Part shown: positions 48,440 through 58,003 of the stretch, in pieces
Layout: every line of letters starts with the position of its first letter
Position numbering within the stretch: position 1 is the stretch's first letter
Translations under genes and position numbers: made by a program
Notes under the pieces: model-generated
Seen by the model: only the letters and a program-made list of their open reading frames with translations
Told to the model about the DNA's origin: nothing
Database searches by the model: none
Assembly: GCF_018143015.1 (NCBI RefSeq)
Contig: NC_054743.1
Coordinates: forward strand, 35,901,243-35,965,242
Origin: Lytechinus variegatus
Taxonomy: Eukaryota > Echinodermata > Echinoidea > Temnopleuroida > Toxopneustidae
DNA: 64,000 nucleotides
Direction: 5' to 3'

Positions 48440-49220
48440 GTTTAAGGGTGGGGGGGGGGGATTTCGGCAGCGCCCTGAGTGAGATAGGCTCTAACCTCTT
48501 AGCACTACTACTATGAAGCTGATAGAGAAAAAAAACTCTTTCATCTCCAATTAGTTTTAAGGCAATTTAAGTGGCTTGCTTTGCAGCGGAAACAGCATTT
48601 TGCCTCAATGGGGGCTTCAAATTGGCAGATTTTTCCCTAAATAGGCAAAATATGAAAATGGGTAGGAAACTTTGGCAGGCTCCGGGGGGGGGGGGGGGGT
48701 GGCTCCAAACTCCTAGCGCTTCGTTATATGTAGCTGATAAAAAAGACTACTCTTTCATCTCCAAGTAGGGGGGTAGACTTCGATTCCTTTACACTAATTC
48801 ATATGAAGCTAATAAAAATGGCAGATTTTCCCCAAAAAGGCAAAATACAAAAGAGGGTAGGCTCCAATTCCTATAGCACTTATTTATAGACAAAAAAATA
48901 ATTGTTTTGTCTAAAAATAGTTATAAGACGATTTAGGTGGCTTGCTTTATTTATAGTGGATATAGGATTTTGCCTCAACGGGGGCACCAACATGTCAGAT
49001 TTCCCCATAAATAGGCAAATTACTGGAAATGGCTGGGTGACTTAATGTGCTAGCACCTCTTTATATGCAAGACATAGACAAACAAAGGTTATTATTCTTT
49101 TGTCTCCAAGTCGTTTCAAATGAATTATAGTGGTTTTTCTTCATAGTAAAAACGTTTTTTGCCTCAATGGGGTATTCAGTATGGCAAATTTCCAAGAACT
49201 GAAATAGACAAAATTCGAAA
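48440..49220. repeat. Degenerate ~200-bp tandem repeat, unit 2 copy
   Basis: Counterpart of 34699-35780, with the same words (GGGGGCTTCAAATTGGCAGA, TAGGCAAAATATGAAAA, AGCTGATAAAAAAGACTACT) but fewer, further decayed units and longer G runs near 48448 and 48686. Confidence 0.65.
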
Positions 49221-49844
49221 AAGGGATGGGACGACAATTCAAAAAATGAAAAATAAGTGTTTGAAGAAAAAAAAGGAATATGGTTGGAATCATATCGTGT
49301 CGCCAGTAAACAAGAAATTGTAATTGATGAATGCAGTGTTGGATCTCAAACTAACGGCACATGATTATGAATAGTAGCCCATGTATTTTATGTTAGTTAA
49401 AACATATCTGAAATGTTTAGAAATATTGCCAAAATCTTCATTTTGTTATGAATAACTCCTGTTTAATCCCAGTGTGGTTTTTTGAAGCACCTTAATCTTT
49501 AACATCACAAAATCAATTTATCGTCTCATGTTTTCATATCTATCCGAGATGGAAGTCGATATTGGCCATGGGTGTATTACTATTTTGAAGGTTTGATATA
49601 TATCAAATTCACTTTAATGGTACTGTAACGCTACAGCTATCACCCAGGTATATTTCGATACATCAACGGCGTATTTATGATATATTCAAGCAGAAAAATG
49701 GCAACTTACTTACTTTTCACCCTACCCTTAAAGGTTACTGATTTTCAGATGTTTTGCTATTTTATATCGTTCTTTAAAGTCGTCTGTAGAAAAAAAGTGA
49801 TACCGTAATTTGAGACTACTACCTACCTAGCAGTGATCTAGAGG
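49221..49844. other. Unit-2 spacer matching 35800-36475
   Basis: AGTGTTGGATCTCAAACTAA and GATACATCAACGGC words match unit 1. The GGTTCAA palindrome is absent. No gene. Confidence 0.5.
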
Positions 49845-50045
49845 CAGGGGCGGATCCATGATTTTTGCGAGGGGGCACATTTTCCTGAGGAAGGGAGCAC
49901 TTTTTTCCCAAAGAAAAAATTGACAAGCCTAAAAAAGTTTTTAACCCTTAAAATGAGGATATATTTCGTCCACGAAAAAATTTGACAAGCAAAAAAAAAG
50001 GTCTTCATTTTCAAAAGGGAGCACACTTAAGTTTTAAGGGCATAT
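49845..50045. mobile_element. GGGGCGGATCCA-end element, unit 2 copy (right end lost)
   Basis: Left flank TCTAGAGG (49837-49844) and left end match the element at 36476, followed by CACATTTTCCTGAGGAA and AAAATTGACAAGC. The right end and its flanking duplication have been replaced. Confidence 0.6.
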
Positions 50046-50497
50046 TTGACATTGCAATTTGATTGTGCACGCCTGATGGGGCAGGCCTGTCTGAGTGCAA
50101 GGGGATACTAACTACCTATGGTGTTCAATTTTTCTGTGGTGTGGGTTGTGCGAACTCCTTAAAAAGAGCCCCTATAATATTTTGCTCCCGGTCTGTAGAG
50201 GCTTTGACCATTCCATTTTTAGTTATATTTGGGATGGAGGAAGCACACGGGCGTGGAAGTATTGTTTTTGTTGAAAGAAAATTGTCCATGTAAGCGGGGG
50301 TTTGTATGCTATAACAGTTACCTAATCATATCAAATGTAAGCAAAGTCAAACTTTCTTTAAGCTTTTATATATGTATATATACTTACTTTTTTGTTGAGT
50401 TTATATATATATATACATATATATTAAAGGAAGAGGGCCCTTTGCACAACGTGTAGTGCAGCGCGTCATGTTCTACGTATAGGCGTAAATAATTCAA

Positions 50498-50581
50498 GCA
50501 TTGACGCTAGACGCAGAGCTTCCAAGTATCTCTTTTATTGCTAGCTTTCGGCCAGTAGGGCCTTTATCAGGCCTATAATGC
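50498..50581 (-). ncRNA. Hammerhead-ribozyme-like (type I) fold, probably of a Penelope-like element
   Basis: On the minus strand the order is GCATT (stem I), CTGATAA (core), GGCC-CTACT-GGCC (stem II, one extra A before it), GAAA (core), GCTAG with CTAGC about 30 bases later (stem III), GTC (cleavage triplet), AATGC (closing stem I). Hammerhead ribozymes need CUGANGA, and here the catalytic G is A, so cleavage is doubtful. Stem I also has an unpaired ATAGGC next to the core. Type I hammerheads are known in Penelope-like retroelements; membership of this copy is inference. Confidence 0.35.
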
Positions 50582-50680
50582 ATTGAAACAAACAAATTAG
50601 AACAAAACCATGCAAATAAAATCGTAATAACAACAAAGTAAATAAAGGGTAACAAAGGGTACATAACAGAAGGATTACAC

Positions 50681-50838
50681 TAAGATAACAAAAAATAACA
50701 ACAGAGGGAGTTCAGTGAGTACAGAACATTGAACATTGAAATTCCTTGTCCTTCCACACACCTATGTTTCCCAATCTTTTCTATTGTATTCCACCATCTC
50801 GTTTAAGTCCCCCTCTGTTGTTATTTTTTGTTATCTTA
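50681..50838. repeat. Hairpin with 28-bp perfect arms
   Basis: The arm at 50681-50708 (TAAGATAACA...ACAGAGGG) is exactly inverted at 50811-50838 (CCCTCTGTTG...TTATCTTA), with a loop of about 102 bases. No coding potential. Confidence 0.8.
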
Positions 50839-50845
50839 CTGTAAT

Positions 50846-51100
50846 AAAATGGGTGAAGAGACCAATGGTAGGCGTAGCTTAAATTGGTGATGCCGAAAAA
50901 TGTCTCTGCCGGGAAAGGAACCCGGGCTCCCAGCTTTTTTCGGCATCACCAATTTTTCCAAAGGGTAGATAGCTCTGGGGAACCTTGATTTAAGCTACGC
51001 CTACTATTGTTGTCTTCATCCATTTCTTTCACACAATATTTAAAACAAAAAAGAGTTGCCAAAGCTGTAGTACATGTATAACTTCACACATCTGTATACT
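50846..51100. mobile_element. Two SINE fragments in inverted arrangement
   Basis: 50846-50936 reads the tRNA 3' half and SINE body on the minus strand (AGCTGGGAGCCCGGGTTC, CGGCATCACCAATTT), with an internal deletion. From 50937 the plus strand reads the same body (TTCGGCATCACC, GGGTAGATAGCT, TTAAGCTACGCC) and tail (AACAAAAAAGAGTTGCC, TACATGTATAACTTCACAC). The join makes a perfect ~20-bp stem, AATTGGTGATGCCGAAAAA. Confidence 0.65.
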
Positions 51101-51270
51101 TTCTCCCATACGTGTACTGTATCAAAGCAATAGCTTTGATCCAGCTGAGGCATGGCGGCTTGTCGTTCAAAAGCCACCTTCACCCGACAAAGGAAATAAT
51201 AATTGGTATGGTGTCAAAAATCTGTCTATCTGACGGTCAATCGGATCGGGGTCGCCCTAGCCACTAACCC

Positions 51271-51342
51271 GTCTCTGTGGTCTAGTGGTTAAGGCACCGG
51301 CGTTCAAAGCTGGGGGCCCGGGTTCGATTCCCGGTAGAGACA
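51271..51342 (+). tRNA. tRNA-like gene, anticodon TCA (head of a SINE or free tRNA)
   Basis: A complete cloverleaf can be drawn. Acceptor GTCTCTG pairs with TAGAGAC (one G-T). The D arm is GTCT..AGGC, containing the A box (TGGTCTAGTGGTTAAGG). The anticodon stem is CCGGC/GCTGG with loop GTTCAAA (T33 and A37 present). The variable loop has 4 bases, and the T arm CCGGG TTCGATT CCCGG holds the B box. The discriminator is A, then seven T (51343-51349) as a Pol III stop. The loop gives anticodon TCA at 51304-51306, which would read UGA, yet size and arms are those of an ordinary tRNA, nearest to tRNA-Glu in the D and T arms and not the long selenocysteine form. The same downstream body recurs at 50937 and 18225, so it is most likely a SINE head. 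Confidence 0.65.
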
Positions 51343-51505
51343 TTTTTTTCGGCATCACCAATTTTTCCAAAGGGTAGATAGCTTTGGGGAACCTTGATTT
51401 AAGCTATGCCTACCATTGTTCTCTTCATCCATTTCTTTCACAAAATATTTAAAACAAAAAAGAGTTGCCAAATTGTAGTACATGTATAACTTCACACATT
51501 TATAA
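51343..51505 (+). mobile_element. SINE body following the tRNA-like gene
   Basis: TTCGGCATCACCAATTTTTC, AAGGGTAGATAGCT, CCTTGATTTAAGCTATGCC, TCTTCATCCATTTCTTTCAC, then AACAAAAAAGAGTTGCC and TACATGTATAACTTCACAC. Nearly identical to 50937-51100 and to the minus strand of 18225-18336. No poly(A) or clear target duplication was resolved. Confidence 0.65.
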
Positions 51506-52090
51506 CTCAACAAAAAAAGTAAGTTCCCTTTAATCAAAATGCTGTAACTTTCGAACGCGATATTTTTTTATATAATATTTCGCAGGTGGATTTCTTCGCT
51601 CATTGAGCAATTCCTCTAAAAAAAATGATTGGTTTAGTCATGCATGAGTAATCAAAGATTGAATTAAAAATGACAATTTCTTATAAAGTCTTTTTCCGGA
51701 TCGTGCATAAGTACAGATTTTGGCTAAGATTGTTTGTTGCTGTTGTTGTTAATTTGATTGTGCATCTGCTGTTTTTCTATCCATCATTTAACCACTCCAC
51801 ACTTTTGCTAACGTGTGCTCATGGCCATGTGAGCACAATTTCTTGTGACCTGTCATCATAGGGGTTTACTAAAAATAACTCGACCAATATTAAATTTTAT
51901 TCAAAAGGATGCCAATTTTAGGAAGGGCAAAATCCGTTTAAAAGATTTAAACTTTGCCTCCGTGCAATTGTAATTTGGCAACAAGATAATTCGAGCCGCG
52001 TTTTTTACCGGTGGCGCGAAATTCAAATCAAGTGTCACGCCCGAATTCAATAGGCTATCCAAAAAAAAAAAATGTGCGAACTGGTAATAT

Positions 52091-52560
52091 TGGATATTCA
52101 GACCTAAAAGTAACATTTTAAGGACTTTTTTTGTATGAATTCATAAAGAGAATACGTGTTTCACCAATTAAAAATTGGAATGCGAAGAGTGTCCTATATA
52201 TTTTTATTTTTAAGTGCGGGAAAGCACGTTTAGCAAAAAAAGATGTGTTTGTTACTATATAAAAAGCTCGAAGTGCGAGGAAACATATTTAATGAATATT
52301 GACTTATAAAGGAATGTTTTCAAGAAGAATACAATACAATTCAACCTTTCTATTATAAATTTGAAACCAAAATAAATGAACACTCATTGCATTTCTCATT
52401 TTCCCTTTTTCATCTTTGATTCTCTTTCTTTCTCCCTCTTTCCATTTTCCCTCTGATTTTTTTTATCAGCCGACGGGGGGGGGGGGGGGGCGGCACTTGT
52501 CCCCGTAGTTATACCACTGCCCCCCATCTTTAGGCCAGTGGGCATGATTGTGTATAGCTT
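52091..52560 (+). mobile_element. Truncated GCGAGC-element tail (unit 2)
   Basis: Counterpart of 36780-37250: GATATTCAGACCTAAAAGTA, GCGAGGAAACATATTTAATG, a C/T-rich tail and a run of about 13 G near 52487. Confidence 0.6.
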
Positions 52561-53290
52561 TTCCTCGAGAAGAGGGTCCACAATAATAATGTTACACACG
52601 CATTAATAAAAAATACTGACCAGCAACCAATCAGTGCTGTTCTTTTCTATTTGCAATTCATCGCAAACCTTTGTGTTACGGAGCCCTGGATGGTATTTCA
52701 TAAAGCTCTTCGTAATTTTCGAGCGTCTTACCGAGCGACTGGTTACCATTTCATACCACCACAAGATCAAGAAATGGTTACCAGTCTTTCGTAAAATCGC
52801 TTGTATCTTTAAGCCCCCATCACACTTCGGAATCAGCAGGAATCAAGCAGAAACTGGAACGAAAAAATATTCAAAAAATCTATAAATTTTTGGAGGAACT
52901 TATGAATTCACCAAACTGGAGTTGAATTTCAGTAAATTGACCAGGTGAATCATCATACACTAGTCAAAATGAACAGCAATAGAGTCGGATTGATAATTCG
53001 TGCTACATTCTTGGACATTCTAGGCGCATTCTACATTATTCTGACTGCTTTCTGCGTACATTTGAAATATTTTTGTCATTTATTTTGGCCGTCCCGAAGG
53101 TTTTGGTCATGTTCAAAACATTCGAGGGTATTTTCGAACGGTGTTCGAAGTAGATTTAATTGACCAACTGGTGGTCGAACAATCATGACAATAGTCCTTT
53201 CATTCCGGCCAATTCTGCTTGATTCGGAATAAGTATGATGTGGTCTTTACGAACAGCTTAATGAAATACCCAACAGGACCTACGATCTTC
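52561..53290. other. No recognisable feature
   Basis: No supported exon or repeat. Confidence 0.4.
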
Positions 53291-53791
53291 AAGGACAAGT
53301 CCACTCCAACAAGAAAAAAAAATCAAACCAGCATAACACTGAAAATGTCATCAATATCGGATATAACATAAGAAAGTTGTTATAGTTACAGTTATATGCA
53401 TCCTGGTCAGTATGCAAATGAAAAAAAAAGACTGATGATGTCATCCACTCACTATTTATGTTGTATTTTATCATTTTCTCCTCATTGTCATGTAGAATTA
53501 GCATTTTTAATACTATATGGTTCAGTCAATGTGGTCCTTACTGTCAAATCTGTAAAAATGAAATACTGTATATTCAAACAATGAGAAACAGAAGAAATGT
53601 TGAGTAAGTGACATCATCGATTGTCTAATTTCCATGTCACTGAGTAGTTTTGTGAAAAAATAAGCAAAATTTTAAAATGTCATAACTTTCTCATTTTACA
53701 TCCGATTTTGATGAAATTTTTAGCAATATGCTAGTTTGGCTTTTCTCTTCATTATTAAAATCAACATTTTTAAGGGCTGGACTTGACCTTT
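53291..53791. mobile_element. AAGGTCAAGTCCA-end MITE
   Basis: Left AAGGACAAGTCCACTCCAAC and right GGGCTGGACTTGACCTTTA are inverted with few mismatches. About 500 bases, with GATGATGTCATCCACTCA and TGACATCATCGATTGTC as inner inverted words. Non-coding. Confidence 0.7.
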
Positions 53792-53924
53792 AGAAATTTC
53801 TCCAATTACCAAGTAAGAAAAATCAATCACTCTTTCTTTCATCAGCATGAAAAACAAGAGAAGCTTTCACCCCACAACCTGTTACGTACATGCACAATTT
53901 AGGCCAACCTATTCCGGATTCTGG

Positions 53925-54015
53925 ATCCTCGCTCTTCAGAGTCTGAATCAGTTCACTTCGAATCACTTTTCCGATCAACATCTCTTGTTCATTTCGTTGT
54001 GGTAGAGAATCACTG
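53925..54015 (+). pseudogene. 5'-leader remnant of the lectin-like family (unit 2)
   Basis: TCAGTTCACTTCGAATCACT, CGATCAACATCTCTTG and TTCGTTGTGGTAGAGAATCA match the leaders of the first exons. It ends at AATCACTGG, as in the sister copy at 38145-38240, and is followed directly by foldback element F3. Confidence 0.6.
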
Positions 54016-54023
54016 GCGGATGG

Positions 54024-54698
54024 CCTGAAACGTGCATAGTATGGAAGCTTAAAAGTGCCACCCAGATGTTCAGATAATCATCTTGTCATGTCTACATCCT
54101 GTGGGAGAGATGATCAGATGATAAGATCTTGGATCTTGCCATGTCTACGCATTGGCGGCGGAAGCCAGAAAATTTAGGGGGTGTCCAACTTTAATTTTTT
54201 GGATGGACACAGGTAAAAAATTTTACAAGCGCACCCAAAAACCTAAATTTTATGAGTTGCGAACCCAAATTTTTTTGACAAGCAAAAAAAAAAAAAAAAA
54301 AAGGGTCATCAACGTAAATTTTAGGGGGGGGAAACACGTTTCAGGGGGGTCCACGTGATTTTAGGGGGGACGCAGGAAAAAAAAAAAAAGACCGTCCCCC
54401 AACTAAAATTTAGGGGGGGGACACGTCCCCCCGCTTCCGCCGCCTATGTGTCTACGTCATGTAGTAGAGCTGATCAGATGATAAGATCTTGGATCCGAGA
54501 TCTTGTCATCTGATCATCTCTCCCACAGGATCTAGACATGACGAGATTCGAGATCTTGTCATCTGATCATCTCTCCCACAGGATCTAGACATGACGAGAT
54601 TCGAGATCTTGTCATCTGATCATCTCTCCCACAGGATGTGGAAAAGACAAGATGATTATTAACTAGTAAATATCTGGTGGAACTTTTAAGCTTCCATA
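54024..54698. mobile_element. Foldback element F3 with nested insertion
   Basis: Left CCTGAAACGTGCATAGTATGG and GGAAGCTTAAAAGTGCCACC (54024-54062) match F2; the right end TTTTAAGCTTCCATA is at 54684-54698. Arms carry the same GATGATAAGATCTTGGATC monomers. It is interrupted at 54150-54448. Confidence 0.75.
54150..54448. mobile_element. GGCGGCGGAAGC-end element inserted in F3
   Basis: CATTGGCGGCGGAAGC and GCTTCCGCCGCCTATG are inverted ends (15 of 16). TGTCTACG is duplicated exactly on both sides (54142-54149, 54449-54456) and belongs to the F3 monomer TGTCTACATC. The interior is G-run rich (GGGGGGG with ACACG words in both directions). 299 bp, non-coding. Confidence 0.85.
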
Positions 54699-54787
54699 CA
54701 AAGAAAAATTATTCATTTAATTGGGAATCGGACCGACTAAATTCAGAACGCTGCTTTCATCGTGTCAATTCTTTCAATACTTCTCCA

Positions 54788-54940
54788 GGGGCCCGTTGCA
54801 TAAAACTTTTTACCTGAGAAAACTCGGGTTGTTTTTACCGGAGTTTTTGCCCTGTGCTAAAGTCAAGGCGGAAATCAGACTAACCTTACTTTTCAGTTTT
54901 TACCAGAGTTTTCTCAGGTAAAAAGTTTTATGCAACAGGC
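54788..54940. repeat. Palindromic MITE of GTTGCATAAAAC ends
   Basis: GGGGCCCGTTGCATAAAACT..TTTTTACCTGAG is inverted at CTCAGGTAAAAA..GTTTTATGCAACAGGC. About 153 bases. Confidence 0.8.
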
Positions 54941-55024
54941 TTCAGGTAGTTTCTGATACCAGTATTTGGCCAAGCATGAAAAGAAAATCGGTGTGATCGG
55001 ATTGGGAAGGCGCGAGACCATCTA

Positions 55025-55889
55025 CACTGTGAAAAAATTGGGCAATATTTTACCCAATATTTTGCCCAACGTTGGGCCGATAGTCAACCCTACCAACTAC
55101 TGGGCAATATTTTACCCAACGTTGTTGGGGCATTAATGTGCCCAACTGTTGGGTAATATTTTGAACTACATTTTGGGGGACATTAATTTGCCCAACTTTT
55201 TAATAAAGTTATTAACCCAACATCTGGGCAAGGCCTTTAATAATCACCAAGAAAAATGGCATAATTTTACTAAGTTGTTGAGTTATTATGATCCCTCCCT
55301 GCAATCAATAATACTATTTGTTGGGCATTTTTCATTTGCTTTACACAACAAATGGTCATTACTAACTATTACTTGACTGGGGTTTTGATGTCGATCCGGA
55401 GACCTTATCCGAAAGTGCTTTGCATGCACAATAACGCTGCATACAAGTGCAAGTGCATATCTCAAGTGAGTGAAGCAAAAACAAAACAGCGTCAGATATA
55501 TGTCATGTATGTAGGCCTATTCTGACAAATTCCTTACAAATTATGCTTAACGTAAAGTCCAAAATAAAAAAATTAAAAAAACGTTTAAGCAACTCATCTA
55601 TGAAAGATTCAGCGAGGCTCCCCAGCCCCCAGTCATCTAGAAGCTCCTCCATATCTTATCGACCGTGTGTAGCATGCTGCAAGCGCAACTCGTGATCGTA
55701 AAGTTTCGCAACATTTACCACTCAGCAGGGCAATTACTAGCCCAACAATTGGACATCTGTATTTTGGCAGCGGCAGAGTAAAAATTTGCCTAAGTATTGG
55801 GCACATAATGCCCAACAAAACAATAACCAACGTATATATTACCCAACAAAAAAATGACCAACGTAAATTTACTCTTTTTTTTCACAGTG
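55025..55889. mobile_element. CACTGTGAAAAAA-end element rich in TTGGGCAA words
   Basis: TIRs CACTGTGAAAAAA and TTTTTTTTCACAGTG, TA on both sides. Subterminal arrays of TTGGGCAATATTTTACCCAA and GCCCAACGTTG words lie near both ends. The frame 55149-55376 has no recognisable domain. 865 bp, probably non-autonomous Tc1/mariner-type. Confidence 0.75.
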
Positions 55890-56031
55890 TATAAAATAAA
55901 TATATTTCACATCGAGGAACGTGAGTTTGGCAGCTTTCCCCTAGAACTTCAAGATTTGATTGATTCGCTCTTTATATGGTTTGCTTTTGTTGAAAAAGGT
56001 GTGGAACAACACTAATCTATACACCATATCC

Positions 56032-56404
56032 CGTGGGGGGGGGGGTTACTTACGTGTAGTATAAATGTATGACGCGTATGTGCCGCGGTCTACACCCCAA
56101 TTTTCAGCCGAAAATTTTCGTTCCAGAATATCACCAATTTAGAAGAACATATCAATTCATCTTGTTCTCCGTTCCAGAGACTCTCAAATTTGGGTTTCTC
56201 TTACCAGTGCGCTACCATGCTGGGTTCTGGAGACCCCCATTTCTTATGTCGTCAGGTCCAAAGCGTTACATTTTTAACAATCGTTGATCCCATAGCCGTT
56301 CCGGAGACTACCGTTTTAAGACCAAGTTTAGTTCCAGAGTCCCCTATTTTCAACTTCGATGTGGCACGTAGGATCATGTTATGTTATAATTCGAGTAGCC
56401 CCCC
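56032..56404. mobile_element. G-run-ended TIR element (GGGGTTACT..AGTAGCCCC)
   Basis: Left GTGGGGGGGGGGGTTACTTA..TATGTGCCGCGG is inverted at GATGTGGCACGTAGGATCAT..GAATTATAAC (as complement) ..CGAGTAGCCCCCC. Internal words GTTCCAGA recur. One end of the same family terminates pseudo-exons B and D. Confidence 0.6.
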
Positions 56405-56785
56405 TCCTATTTGCAATGCGACAAAGATGTGTGATGATACATGTAAACAACTATCCCAGTACTTTTGTACATATTTCACTTAAACCAAGGAGATATCATA
56501 TCTCCTTGCTTAAACTGTCTGTTTTTATCACACATATCGGTTAATCTTGTATTCTTTCTATAGGAGGGCATGTAATACAATTTTTTTTTCAAAACATATA
56601 CATTATAGATAAAGAGTTTATACCACCATAAGAAAGAGCTAAAACAGACATTTGGGTTTTTTTTATAGTCCACCAACGGGAAAGTGCCAAGTGACATCAC
56701 ATATCTTTGTCGCACTGCAAATGAAGGGATCTCCATAGCATTTGTGATCGCAATATTCAAATGCTCGCAACTTTCTTATTATTTG
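56405..56785. mobile_element. Palindromic MITE downstream of gene E
   Basis: Third copy of the element at 31996-32322: AATGCGACAAAGATGTGTGAT at 56417 (21 bases in full; core GACAAAGATGTG) and the inverted CATCTTTGTCGC word near 56700, with GCATTTGTGATCGCAATATT and CAAATGCTCGC. Confidence 0.65.
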
Positions 56786-57860
56786 TCCGATTTTTCTCAA
56801 ATTGTCTTTGTTCTTATTCTTTGATTTTTCTGTTTCCACACAAAGTCTGCATGTTCCAAAGGTTTAAATCCCCTTTAAAATACAAAACAAACTCATGCAG
56901 GACAACCAACATACATGTACAGAAACAAAGTTTGAAGATACAGTTATATGTGTCCAACCGTTTTATTACTTCTCTCGTTGACTGTTCATAACAGCAAGTT
57001 ACATGAACCTTGAAATCTGATTGTTTATAGTTATTATACATTCAAAATATAACAAGAAAACATGAAAACAACATGATTCTGCTATGTCTTGTGACGTCAT
57101 AATTTCGTTTGCCTCGAGGGGATTGGTGTGTTTTGATATTTCAGCATTTTTCATGACCCAATTGTAGACAGCGCATGCTGACAAGCCTAAAAAAGTCACA
57201 TCTGAAATCAGACGTTGGTTCACTTTGACCTGATCAATGTCCACCTAAAAGCTAAATGAAATTACTTAAGTACCACCATCGAACTCTGTGCAGTTTTGCC
57301 TGGTTAATAACTGTTCGCAGTCAAGTCAAAGTTTGAAATGGACCAATTTTCACTGATTTCATTGACGCTTAGTACAAATTATATGGCCACATCTTGGGCT
57401 CTATGAACCGAATCCATCCACATTTGGGTTATGGATGGTATTTATCATGCATGCTCAATCAAGAAATTGTTCCCAAAATGCTGAAATAAAAAAAATACAA
57501 AGAAACATTTGACGTCATCGCTTCAATGCTTATTTGCACAAATCTTCACCATTTGGTGTTGATTAAAATAATACTGAGTATGGCAAAATTGCTTTCGGGA
57601 AATGCAATGTTCACATTTTTTAAATGAATTCAATCTCAATCTCCAATTAAATGAAATATTACAACCCAGAATTAGATTCTACAGGAAAATCAAGCTGTCC
57701 AAAATAGCAAAGTTCGTATCGATTTTTATTCAGGGTTTCGAAAAGACCAATGCTTACCAGTAATTTTAACTCGTTATGTCTATTTATCAGTGTATTATTA
57801 ATTAGTTTGGCCTAAACGCGATAAACGATAACCACAGAGGTCGACATGGTGAATGTATAC

Positions 57861-57866
57861 TTTAAT
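57861..57866 (-). terminator. Candidate polyadenylation signal of gene E
   Basis: ATTAAA on the minus strand, at about the same distance after the stop codon as in gene A. The rest of 56786-58003 is 3' flank shared with A and C. Confidence 0.35.
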
Positions 57867-58003
57867 CTTATATAATGCTTTTTGGAAGACCCTGTGCTAA
57901 CTAAAAACCCAGAGGAATCATTCGCACAACGCTTAACGTCGAATTGAGAAAGAAAATCTACGGTTGGTGAAGGCAATCGCCTTTCATTTTTAGATCGGTT
58001 CCT

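Larger units (their letters stand above)
50187..52090. mobile_element. 1.9-kb insertion specific to unit 2
   Basis: Unit 1 reads continuously from AGAGCCCCTATATTTTGCT into GGATATTCGGACCTAAA (36785-36825). In unit 2 the two halves are at 50186 and 52091. The insert contains the hammerhead-like fold, a long hairpin, SINE fragments and the tRNA-like gene listed separately. It has no obvious single pair of terminal repeats and may be several events. Confidence 0.6.
41489..54698 (+). repeat. Segmental duplication unit 2
   Basis: Tandem counterpart of 24727-40803, holding gene C, pseudo-exon D, the ~200-bp repeats, an element tail, a leader remnant and a foldback element. It lacks most of the LINE load of gene A's intron but has its own insertions (47095-47347, 50187-52090). 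Boundaries are approximate. Confidence 0.7.

Noticed and set aside
51271..51342. Selenocysteine tRNA because of anticodon TCA
   Set aside because: It lacks the long acceptor/T helix and long variable arm; total length is that of an ordinary tRNA.
53291..53791. Possible gene promoter at GATGATGTCATCCACTCA
   Set aside because: The stretch is inside a TIR-bounded MITE; the octamer-like and ATG words are part of its inverted arms.
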